Shown: in pieces, positions 12,805-19,235 of the stretch
Layout: every line of letters starts with the position of its first letter
Numbering within the stretch: position 1 is the first letter of the stretch
Assembly: GCA_038061835.1 (NCBI GenBank)
Contig: JBBTYJ010000008.1
Location: 1-19,308 of the forward strand
Origin: UBA5004 sp038061835
Lineage (GTDB): Bacteria; Patescibacteriota; Minisyncoccia; Phycocordibacterales; Zambryskibacteraceae
Length of the DNA: 19,308 nucleotides
Direction: 5' to 3'
Program-made: the position numbers and the translations under genes
The notes under the pieces: model-generated
The model's database searches: none
Told to the model about the DNA's origin: nothing
The model's input: only the letters and a program-made list of their open reading frames with translations

Positions 12805-14484
12805 CTATATTGACGAGAGACCCACAACACGGTCGAGTTCTTCAATCGAGGTGATGCCCATAAGCACCTTTATAATTCCGTCCTCGGCCATGGTTAGAAG
12901 CTTCTGATTTTTAGCCGCCTCACGAATATCGCGCTCGGAGGGGTTAATAATCACCGCTTTTTCTATTTTGTCATCCACAAGAATTGCTTCATACACCCCT
13001 ATTCTTCCCTTGAATCCAAGATTATAACATTCCAGACAACCCACGGCAGTCCAGAGACTTTTTCTTTGTATCCCGTCGAGATAAGTTTGGTCCGAAATAT
13101 TCGTCCAAATTTTATCGACTATTTCCTTATTTTTACCCTCGATGGGTATTTCTTTTTTGCATTTTTGACAAAGCGTGCGTACTAGTCGTTGAGCAATGGA
13201 AATATTTAGAGCGGAACTGATCACCTTAGGGTTAATACCAAGATCAAGAAGTCGAGGAAAGGAACCCGCCGCATTATTTGTGTGTAGAGTTGAGAGCACC
13301 AGGTGACCAGTTAACGCTGCATTAACTGCGACTGAGGCCGTTTCGTCATCGCGGATTTCTCCAACCATGATCACATCCGGATCTTGTCGGAGCGCACTAC
13401 GCAAGCCTTCGGCAAAACTATAGCCCTTCTCTGTTTCTGCTTGGGTCTGAACAATACCTTCAACATGATATTCTATTGGATTCTCAATGGTGACCACTTT
13501 GATATCTGGCGTGTAAATTCTCTTTAAGAACGCATAGAGCGTAGTGGTTTTGCCGGAACCGGTTGGGCCGGTAGTGAGAATCATGCCGTTTGGTTTCCTA
13601 ATCTCTTTCTTTAGAATTGCTAAAAGACGCGGGTGAATTCCGAGCGCCTCCAGATCAACGGCGATGGCGTCAGGATTAAGAACACGCATCACTACAGATT
13701 CTCCATAAGGACCGGGTAAAAGAGATGTACGTATTTCAATTTCGGTATCGGCAAGCTTGACAGAAAAGCGTCCATCCTGCGCCTTCTCTTTGATATTAAG
13801 TTTTAACTCGCTTATCAATTTGATGCGTGACAACAGAAGCTCAAAAGTTTCGGAATCGAAATGGAGAATGTCAGTCAGGATACCGTCGAGCCGATAACGT
13901 AGGCGCAAATCTTTTTCCTCTGGCTCAAGATGAACATCCGATGCCTTTAAACTAATTGCGCCTGCTAGGATAATTTCCAAAATTTTTGAGATGCGATAAG
14001 TGCGCTTCATCGCCAGTACTCTCTCGATTAATTTTTTAATATCGGCTAGAGAAGTAATCTTTCTTGTCAACTCAATGGTTTCTTCATTCGAGATATCAAG
14101 AGCACCGGATTTAGTTTCCATTGAATATGAAAGATCCCTGTATCTGTCCCAGACCTTCTCGAGACTTTGGTGTGAGACCATAAAAATTTCAGGTATAAAA
14201 CCGCGGTGCCTCAACTCCTCAATAGTTTCTACGGTTTGATTATTTTCGGGAGAGAGTATGGCCACACGAATTTTTTTATCCATGACGTCGAAAACCGCAA
14301 TCTTGGCAGAGCGGGCATCCGCCTCTTTCATGATGCGTAAGGCATCAATGTTTATGGGATGTGTGGAAAGATCAAGATAGGGGACTCCATGGTGGTGTGA
14401 AAGGGAAGCAGCGAGTTCCTCCTCTTCTTTTTTGCGCAAGGCGCGTACGCGCTCATTCTGCTTTTCCTCATCGAATTGAACCAT
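12805..14484 (-). CDS. pilB: Type IV pilus assembly ATPase PilB (GspE/VirB11 superfamily)
   Basis: 559 aa from ATG 14484. This cytoplasmic hexameric ATPase drives pilin polymerisation. The N-terminal domain is of MshEN type, containing GVPYLDLSTHPIN. The motor domain has KASDVHLEPEE, Walker A GPTGSGKT at 306-313, VVTIENPIEYHVEGIVQTQ (Asp box), Walker B VIMVGEIRD at 371-379, and the His box GHLVLSTLHTNNA. Two cysteine pairs (439/442 and 483/486, CQKC and CLEC) form the zinc site of PilB/GspE proteins. The start MVQFDEEKQ is preferred over ATG 14535: it gives the usual N-terminus, and a -10-like TACAAT lies only 9 nt before it. No other pilus genes are nearby, although the VirB2-like gene at the window start is a second surface-appendage component. 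Confidence 0.96.
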   Translation of the reverse strand: MVQFDEEKQNERVRALRKKEEEELAASLSHHHGVPYLDLSTHPINIDALRIMKEADARSAKIAVFDVMDKKIRVAILSPENNQTVETIEELRHRGFIPEIFMVSHQSLEKVWDRYRDLSYSMETKSGALDISNEETIELTRKITSLADIKKLIERVLAMKRTYRISKILEIILAGAISLKASDVHLEPEEKDLRLRYRLDGILTDILHFDSETFELLLSRIKLISELKLNIKEKAQDGRFSVKLADTEIEIRTSLLPGPYGESVVMRVLNPDAIAVDLEALGIHPRLLAILKKEIRKPNGMILTTGPTGSGKTTTLYAFLKRIYTPDIKVVTIENPIEYHVEGIVQTQAETEKGYSFAEGLRSALRQDPDVIMVGEIRDDETASVAVNAALTGHLVLSTLHTNNAAGSFPRLLDLGINPKVISSALNISIAQRLVRTLCQKCKKEIPIEGKNKEIVDKIWTNISDQTYLDGIQRKSLWTAVGCLECYNLGFKGRIGVYEAILVDDKIEKAVIINPSERDIREAAKNQKLLTMAEDGIIKVLMGITSIEELDRVVGLSSI

Positions 14485-14493
14485 AATAGTTAC

Positions 14494-14499
14494 ATTGTA
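14494..14499 (-). promoter_or_regulatory. Candidate -10 element of pilB
   Basis: TACAAT on the reverse strand, ending 9 nt before the preferred pilB ATG, predicts an almost leaderless mRNA. No clear -35 is visible. Confidence 0.3.
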
Positions 14500-14535
14500 T
14501 CCTAAAAAGCTTGATTTTTGAGCCATTTCAATCAC

Positions 14536-14565
14536 TTGACTTTGAGATATTAATTATGGTATAAT
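14536..14565 (+). promoter_or_regulatory. Strong promoter of the lipoprotein gene
   Basis: TTGACT (14536-14541), an 18-bp spacer and a perfect TATAAT (14560-14565), with TGg directly before it, form a near-ideal extended -10 sigma70 promoter. The implied start is near 14572. Confidence 0.8.
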
Positions 14566-14583
14566 ACGGGTAGAAAAACACAC

Positions 14584-14590
14584 AGGAGGA
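14584..14590 (+). promoter_or_regulatory. Strong Shine-Dalgarno site of the lipoprotein gene
   Basis: AGGAGGA, with AGGAGG ending 5 nt before the ATG. It is the only strong, well-spaced ribosome binding site I found before any gene in this window. Confidence 0.85.
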
Positions 14591-14594
14591 TACC

Positions 14595-15026
14595 ATGAAA
14601 ACGTTGTCGTCGCTTGTTTTAGGATTAATTTTTTTGATGGGTTGTACTCTCTCCGTTGGACAACCACATCGGAGGCCCCAGTATCGGCTCCTTGATCTCG
14701 GCGGGGGCGCAATTGTGCTAGCTCAGCGAGGTATGACTCTACAAGTCACACATACCTGTACGGACCTAGGGAGGCTGTATCAAACCGGAGTCGGTCTAGT
14801 TGCAGATATTCGTGGGGCTGAGCCACGAGAGTTCTTTTTGGAGCCGGCGGTTTGGGGAGATCGTGAGATTCAGGTGACATTTCAATCACTTGATCAAAAC
14901 GATAAAGTGGTGGGGGTGTATGCAGAAAAATTCAACACCGATCGGACCTCAACCACCAAAACCTGGATCATAAGTAACCGCCGGTTTGGCGGTAGTGGCG
15001 GGACGCACTCCAGTTGTCCGAGATAA
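14595..15026 (+). CDS. Putative small lipoprotein of unknown function
   Basis: 143 aa. A short hydrophobic signal (MKTLSSLVLGLIFLMGC) ends in the lipobox LMGC, so C17 would be lipidated after signal peptidase II cleavage. The mature part begins TLSVGQPHRRPQY and is beta-rich, with LLDLGGGAIVLAQRGMTLQV and TKTWIISNRRFGGSGG. No family was recognised. The gene is a complete transcription unit with its own promoter, Shine-Dalgarno site and hairpin terminator. Its base composition is about 50% G+C by hand count, clearly above the AT-rich genes around it, and it uses CGG, CGA and GGG codons freely. These points together suggest recent acquisition or a highly expressed special-purpose surface protein. 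It lies between divergent pilB and the tsaE-polA operon with no evident functional link. Confidence 0.8.
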   Translation: MKTLSSLVLGLIFLMGCTLSVGQPHRRPQYRLLDLGGGAIVLAQRGMTLQVTHTCTDLGRLYQTGVGLVADIRGAEPREFFLEPAVWGDREIQVTFQSLDQNDKVVGVYAEKFNTDRTSTTKTWIISNRRFGGSGGTHSSCPR

Positions 15027-15029
15027 TGT

Positions 15030-15050
15030 GTTAGACACCGAGTGTCTAAC
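15030..15050 (+). repeat. Perfect hairpin after the lipoprotein gene
   Basis: GTTAGACAC (15030-15038), loop CGA, GTGTCTAAC (15042-15050). It lies 3 nt after the stop codon and 2 nt before the terminator stem. Its right arm plus the following bases read TCTAACGGG, as in the two MITE-like elements. Confidence 0.75.
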
Positions 15051-15052
15051 GG

Positions 15053-15079
15053 GGGCGGGAAGCGATTCCCGCCCTTTTT
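15053..15079 (+). terminator. Intrinsic terminator of the lipoprotein gene
   Basis: GGGCGGGAA (15053-15061), GNRA-type loop GCGA, TTCCCGCCC (15066-15074), then T5 (15075-15079): a perfect 9-bp GC-rich stem with a U tract. Confidence 0.9.
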
Positions 15080-15081
15080 GT

Positions 15082-15098
15082 TGTTAAAATGTTAAAAT
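15082..15098 (+). promoter_or_regulatory. Candidate extended -10 promoter of tsaE-polA
   Basis: TGTTAAAAT occurs twice in tandem (15082-15090 and 15090-15098), each fitting TGnTATAAT with one mismatch. No -35 is seen. Transcription would start near 15105, at the following palindrome. Confidence 0.35.
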
Positions 15099-15104
15099 GC
15101 TCTT

Positions 15105-15133
15105 ATGACCCATTCGACTTTGCTCAGGGTCAT
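15105..15133 (+). repeat. Palindromic dispersed-type repeat in the tsaE leader
   Basis: ATGACCC (15105-15111) pairs with GGGTCAT (15127-15133) around TTCGACTTTGCTCA. The CTGAGC-AAG-TCGAA-type sequence is, from memory, a short palindromic repeat recurring in many candidate-phyla genomes; copy number here was not searched. In translation it gives a spurious DPFDFAQGHGE stretch upstream of TsaE. Confidence 0.6.
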
Positions 15134-15151
15134 GGTGAGTATTATCGAACC

Positions 15152-15586
15152 ATGAAATATCTCTCGAAAAGCCGTGAGGAAACCAATAAAATTGCAACAG
15201 ATTTTCTAAATAATCTTGAGCCCCAAAAACAAGCTACAGTAGTAGCTTTATACGGTGATCTTGGATCGGGTAAAACCGCTTTTGCGCAAGAAATTGGAAA
15301 AATTTTAGGCGTAGCGGAAAATATGCACAGCCCCACCTTCGTTATAGAAAAAATTTATCAAATAGATTTCAAGACTTTTAAAAGACTGATTCATATTGAT
15401 GCCTACAGATTGGAAAAAGATTCGGAACTCCTGCATCTTGGTTGGAAAGAAATTACCAAGGAATCCGAAAATTTAATTTTAATAGAATGGCCTGGAAATG
15501 TTCCCGGCGTTATTCCCAAGGATGCCAAGCGAATTTATTTTAAATTTATCAATGAGACTACGCGCGAAATAAACTATGAAAACTAG
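15152..15586 (+). CDS. tsaE: tRNA N6-adenosine threonylcarbamoyltransferase accessory ATPase TsaE
   Basis: 144 aa from ATG 15152. This P-loop ATPase works with TsaB and TsaD to make t6A37 in tRNAs that read ANN codons, including the tRNA-Lys(TTT) in this window. Walker A is GDLGSGKT at 35-42, followed by the family motifs HSPTFVIEKIY (59-69), the HIDAYRLE segment (81-88) and LILIEWPG (108-115). The start is placed at MKYLSKSREE because the 21 codons upstream (from ATG 15089) are only the palindromic repeat and its flanks. The 3' end overlaps polA by 11 nt, so the two are probably co-transcribed and coupled. No tsaB or tsaD is in the window. Confidence 0.95.
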   Translation: MKYLSKSREETNKIATDFLNNLEPQKQATVVALYGDLGSGKTAFAQEIGKILGVAENMHSPTFVIEKIYQIDFKTFKRLIHIDAYRLEKDSELLHLGWKEITKESENLILIEWPGNVPGVIPKDAKRIYFKFINETTREINYEN

Positions 15587-17960
15587 GAAATTAATTTTAT
15601 TTGACGCGCACGCCATTATCCATCGCGCCTATCACGCCTTGCCAGAGTTCATGACATCCTCGGGTGAACCAACCGGAGCTCTCTACGGTCTTTCCGCAAT
15701 GCTTTTAAAAATTATCGGAGAACTTAAACCCGATTTTATGGCGGCCTGCTTTGATTTGCCCGGTCCCACGCATCGCCACGAAGCATACGGGGCTTACAAA
15801 GCGGGCCGCGCCCAGATTGATGACAATCTGATTCTGCAACTTGAACGAGCCAAAGACGTTTTTACCGCCTTCGGTGTTCCTATTTATTCCCACTCCGGTT
15901 TTGAGGCGGATGATATTATCGGCACAATCGTTCATGGGTTAAAAAAGGAAAAAAATTTGGAAACCATCATCGCTTCCGGCGATATGGACGCTCTGCAACT
16001 TGTCGATAATAAAAAAGTCCAAGTATATACTCTGAAAAAAGGTATCAGCGATACCATTCTTTATGATGAGAAAAAAGTCACAGCGCGTTTCGGTTTCCCG
16101 CCGAAATTACTCGTGGATTATAAAGGTCTACGCGGTGATCCCTCGGACAATATTGTGGGGGTCAGAGGTATTGGAGAGAAAACCGCGACTTCTCTCGTTG
16201 TCACTTTCGGTACCATTGAGAAAATGTACAAAGAACTTAAAAAACCGGCCTTGCCCGCCGAAGCCTTGGCGAAGGCGGGCATCAGTGAACGTATCAGGAA
16301 TCTTTTGGTTGAAAATGAACAAGAAGCGCTTTTTTCGAAAGTGTTGGCGACAATCCGAACGGACGCACCCATCCATTTTATTTTGCCGCCGGAATGGAGA
16401 AAGAATTTAAAGCTCGAAACACTTCTAAATCTTTTCAATAAACTCGAATTTAGAACAATGGGGGAGAGGGTTAAACAGTTGTTGGGTAAATCTGATATTG
16501 CGCGGAAAACCACGAAAGTATTTTCTGCTGAAAATTTCACTTCTCTTTTGCCCGTTGCGCCTCGAGAGGAGAAAGAATTGCGCCTAGCGCTTTGGGTGAT
16601 AGATTCAAATCTCACTAACCCAACACTTGAGGACGTGTTCAGATTTTGCAAAACCAATGATATCAAAAAGGCCGAAAAAGTAATCAATTCGGAGCTTGAT
16701 AAACGCAAGGTCAGGAAAGTATTCGAGGAAATAGAAAAACCGATCCTAGAAGTGGTTGAGAAGATGAATGAGAAAGGCATTCGAATTGACGGGAAAGTTC
16801 TAAAAACTCTTTCCTTAAAATATCATCAAGAAATAACACGTCTTGAACGGGTGATTTGGAAAGAAGCGGGAGAAGAATTCAATATCAATTCTCCCAAAAT
16901 TCTATCGCACATTCTTTTTGATAAATTGCAATTGGCCGGCAAAAATCAAAAGAAAACGCCTACCGGGGCGCTTTCCACGAAGGAATCAGAATTAGAGAAA
17001 CTTCGGGGTAAACACCCGATTATTCAATTTATCTTGGAATATCGCGAATTGGCTAAACTCCTCTCTACTTATATTGATGCCATACCGCCTCTTCTGGATA
17101 AAAATTCCCGTTTGCATTCCACCTTCCTTCAGGCGGGCACCACAACCGGTCGTATGTCCTCCAACAATCCCAACCTGCAAAATATTCCCAACAAAACTCT
17201 CTTAGGACGTGCTATTCGGCATGCTTTTGTGGCAGAAAGGGGTTTCAAGTTAGTTTCTCTGGATTACTCACAAATCGAATTGCGTATCGCAGCCATTCTT
17301 TCTCAGGATAAAAAACTTATTGAAATATTTAAATCTGGAATTGACGTTCATGCTGGTGTGGCAATGCGAGTCTTCAAAGTTCCGCAAGAATCGGTGGATA
17401 AGAGCATGCGTACAAAGGCCAAAACCATTAATTTCGGCATCCTTTATGGTATGGGGGTTAATGCTCTCAAAACTAATCTCGGAGTTGATCGCAAAGAGGC
17501 CCAAGAATTCTATGATAAATACTTTGAAACTTTCTCCGACCTTGCCAAATATTTGGGCGACATACGGCGCGAAGCTGGGCGCAAAGGTTTTACAGAAACT
17601 TTTTTCGGTCGCAGACGCTATTTTGACGGACTCAAATCGCCCTTGCCGTATGTTCGCGCGCAAGCAGAGAGGATGGCAATCAATGCACCAATCCAAGGTA
17701 CGCAAGCCGATTTGATTAAAATTGCCATGAAGAAAATTGATGATTACATCAAACAAGAAAAACACGAGAACGATATATATCTGGTGCTTCAAGTGCACGA
17801 CGAACTAGTTTATGAGATGAAAAATTCTTTGGTAGATGAATTCGTCGGGCATCTCAAACACCTGATGGAAACAATCTTGCCCGCAGAGAAAACTTCAGGT
17901 GTGCCTATTGTGGTCGAGACTGAAATAGGAGAAAATTGGGGGGAAATGACACGTATATGA
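15576..17960 (+). CDS. polA: DNA polymerase I (5' nuclease plus polymerase, no 3'-5' exonuclease domain)
   Basis: 794 aa. It fills gaps and removes primers during replication and repair. The 5'-nuclease domain (1 to about 300) shows LFDAHAIIHRAYHA, GFEADDIIGT, SGDMDALQLV, and the helix-hairpin-helix region GDPSDNIVGVRGIGEKTA. Only about 85 residues separate it from the polymerase domain, so the proofreading domain (about 190 residues in E. coli) is essentially lost. The polymerase domain has motif A LVSLDYSQIELR with D563, motif B R612-TKAK616-TINF620-GILY624, and motif C LQVHDELVYE with H741-D742-E743. F620 corresponds to the Taq F667 position. Residues 226-236 (LPAEALAKAGI) are encoded by an inserted palindrome. 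The gene overlaps tsaE by 11 nt and the next gene by 4 nt. Confidence 0.97.
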   Translation: MKTRKLILFDAHAIIHRAYHALPEFMTSSGEPTGALYGLSAMLLKIIGELKPDFMAACFDLPGPTHRHEAYGAYKAGRAQIDDNLILQLERAKDVFTAFGVPIYSHSGFEADDIIGTIVHGLKKEKNLETIIASGDMDALQLVDNKKVQVYTLKKGISDTILYDEKKVTARFGFPPKLLVDYKGLRGDPSDNIVGVRGIGEKTATSLVVTFGTIEKMYKELKKPALPAEALAKAGISERIRNLLVENEQEALFSKVLATIRTDAPIHFILPPEWRKNLKLETLLNLFNKLEFRTMGERVKQLLGKSDIARKTTKVFSAENFTSLLPVAPREEKELRLALWVIDSNLTNPTLEDVFRFCKTNDIKKAEKVINSELDKRKVRKVFEEIEKPILEVVEKMNEKGIRIDGKVLKTLSLKYHQEITRLERVIWKEAGEEFNINSPKILSHILFDKLQLAGKNQKKTPTGALSTKESELEKLRGKHPIIQFILEYRELAKLLSTYIDAIPPLLDKNSRLHSTFLQAGTTTGRMSSNNPNLQNIPNKTLLGRAIRHAFVAERGFKLVSLDYSQIELRIAAILSQDKKLIEIFKSGIDVHAGVAMRVFKVPQESVDKSMRTKAKTINFGILYGMGVNALKTNLGVDRKEAQEFYDKYFETFSDLAKYLGDIRREAGRKGFTETFFGRRRYFDGLKSPLPYVRAQAERMAINAPIQGTQADLIKIAMKKIDDYIKQEKHENDIYLVLQVHDELVYEMKNSLVDEFVGHLKHLMETILPAEKTSGVPIVVETEIGENWGEMTRI
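16252..16281 (+). repeat. Palindromic repeat inserted in frame within polA
   Basis: TGCCCGCC (16252-16259) and GGCGGGCA (16274-16281) form a perfect 8-bp stem around GAA-GCC-TT-GGC-GAA, which itself contains a 3-bp inner GCC/GGC pairing. It is 30 bp long and keeps the frame, adding LPAEALAKAG at residues 226-235, between the helix-hairpin-helix region and the end of the nuclease domain. Confidence 0.7.
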
Positions 17961-18406
17961 CAGAAGAGTTTTACCACAAAAATATCTTCGGAAATATCGT
18001 AGATGTTGATTTGAATTTGGTCGAAGATGAAGAAAGGCTAGTATCTTTTGATAAAAAGGATAGAGAGTTTAATATCTTTACTTTTACCGATGCCGTAGGG
18101 TCGAGACAAAAGAAACAATCCTGGGTTCTTTATCGGAAGGCTCTCTCGACCGGTATTTCTGCCGAAGAGATTTTCTATAAATTGGTGTGGCAAATTAAGT
18201 CCTTGCTTATTGCATCAAAAACAAAAAATGCTGGAGAAGCGGATATGAAAACTTTTCCGTACAATAGGGCGAGAAGTTTCTTGAAGAATTTTAAGATTAA
18301 TGAACTCGAAGCTCTCTCGGAAAGTTTGGTGGTCGGCTACAATTCGGTTCGTCGTGGAAAAGAAGAAATGGAAACGTTCGTGGAAAAAATACTCCTAAAT
18401 CTTTAG
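17957..18406 (+). CDS. Stand-alone DNA polymerase III delta (HolA) C-terminal-like domain protein
   Basis: 149 aa from ATG 17957, whose ATGA overlaps the polA stop; a TTG seven codons earlier is less likely. The segment FNIFTFTDAVGSRQKKQSWVLYRKALSTGISAEEIFYKLVWQ-IKSLL resembles the helical collar domain of HolA. There the pattern 'F-x-L-x-D-A-x-(G)-x-(R/K)-x-x-x-A-x-x-L-x-x-L' is followed by E-E-x-x-x-L and a helix with L-(V/F)-W-Q. The later part, SFLKNFKINELEALSESLVVGYNSVRRG, fits the last collar helices. The AAA+ domains I and II of the usual roughly 330-aa subunit are absent. Similar short proteins occur in Candidate Phyla Radiation genomes, from memory. Coupling to polA suggests a replication role, which is inferred. 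The 3' end overlaps convergent folD by 12 bp. Confidence 0.75.
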   Translation: MTEEFYHKNIFGNIVDVDLNLVEDEERLVSFDKKDREFNIFTFTDAVGSRQKKQSWVLYRKALSTGISAEEIFYKLVWQIKSLLIASKTKNAGEADMKTFPYNRARSFLKNFKINELEALSESLVVGYNSVRRGKEEMETFVEKILLNL

Positions 18407-19231
18407 AGAAGACGCCTTGATCAGATTCTGAAAAAGTGAGGCAACAGTCATCGGTCCGACGCCGCCCGGTACTGGGGTGATGGCCTTTACAATTTTTCTA
18501 ACCGAATCATAGTTCACATCGCCAACCATTTTTTTATTTTTAGTAATGTTAATACCGATATCAACAACAATTTGGTGCCTGGACACATGTTTTCGGGTAA
18601 TTAATCCGGGTTGTCCCACGGCAGTAACTAAAATATCGGCCCGCTTAGTTTCCTTTTCCAGTCCCTTTGTATCCTTGTGGCACATTGTGACTGTGGCTCC
18701 CTTATTTAATAAAGCAAGCATGGTTGGTCTGCCCACCAACGATGATTGACCCACTATTGCCACCTTGATTCCCGTCAGTTTAATTTTGTATTCTTCGAGC
18801 AAATCAATAATTCCTTTTGCCGTGGCGGGAATAAACGCCTCATTATTGTCAAATAAATGTTTGGTGTTGATCGCGGTCAATCCGTCCACATCCTTTTTAG
18901 AATCTATGGATTCTAGCACCTTCTCAATATTAAGATGTCTGGGCGTCGGTAATTGCACCATAATACCGTGGATAGAAGCGTCGCTATTGCATTTTAGAAT
19001 ATAAGAAATTATTCGCGATTCTCTTACCGTGTTTGGGTATTTTTTGTGTATGGCTATGGCGCCGATCTTTTCGGCAAAAGCTTTCTTGTTTTTGATATAA
19101 GTATTTGACTCTGCCAGATCGCCAATCTGAATAATCACCAGTTTTGGTGTAACATCAAGCTTCCTGATTCTTTTCGCAAGTTTGGAAGCTATGTAGATAC
19201 TTAATTTTTTACCGTCTAAAATTTTTGCCAT
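18395..19231 (-). CDS. folD: Bifunctional methylenetetrahydrofolate dehydrogenase/cyclohydrolase FolD
   Basis: 278 aa. It interconverts 5,10-methylene- and 10-formyl-tetrahydrofolate using NADP. The catalytic pair is Y45-x-x-x-K49 in SNTYIKNKKAFAEKIG. Also present are IMVQLPTPRH (90-99), KKDVDGLTAIN (112-122), the Rossmann segment VAIVGQSSLVGRP (157-169), and the C-terminal PVPGGVGPMT (253-262). The substrate-loop motif usually written PCTPxG reads PATAKG (135-140) here, so both the cysteine and the second proline are replaced by alanine. Length is normal. Its ATG begins only 4 nt after the 3' end of tRNA-Lys, so it is probably transcribed with the tRNA; no ribosome binding site exists. Confidence 0.95.
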   Translation of the reverse strand: MAKILDGKKLSIYIASKLAKRIRKLDVTPKLVIIQIGDLAESNTYIKNKKAFAEKIGAIAIHKKYPNTVRESRIISYILKCNSDASIHGIMVQLPTPRHLNIEKVLESIDSKKDVDGLTAINTKHLFDNNEAFIPATAKGIIDLLEEYKIKLTGIKVAIVGQSSLVGRPTMLALLNKGATVTMCHKDTKGLEKETKRADILVTAVGQPGLITRKHVSRHQIVVDIGINITKNKKMVGDVNYDSVRKIVKAITPVPGGVGPMTVASLFQNLIKASSLKI

Positions 19232-19235
19232 TCTG

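Noticed and set aside
14485..14535. 17-residue N-terminal extension of PilB from ATG 14535
   Set aside because: MVQFDEEKQ matches the usual start, and a -10-like TACAAT lies inside the extension.
16118..16780. 220-aa reverse open frame inside polA
   Set aside because: It is antisense to an intact, motif-complete polA; its serine/leucine-rich composition is typical of shadow frames.
17133..17141. A second GGCGGGCA in polA as another palindrome copy
   Set aside because: It has no complementary arm and encodes the conserved QAGTTTGRMSS motif; chance match.
17268..17798. 176-aa reverse frame opposite the polymerase domain
   Set aside because: It is antisense to polA motifs A-C, with no family features and no promoter or ribosome binding site.
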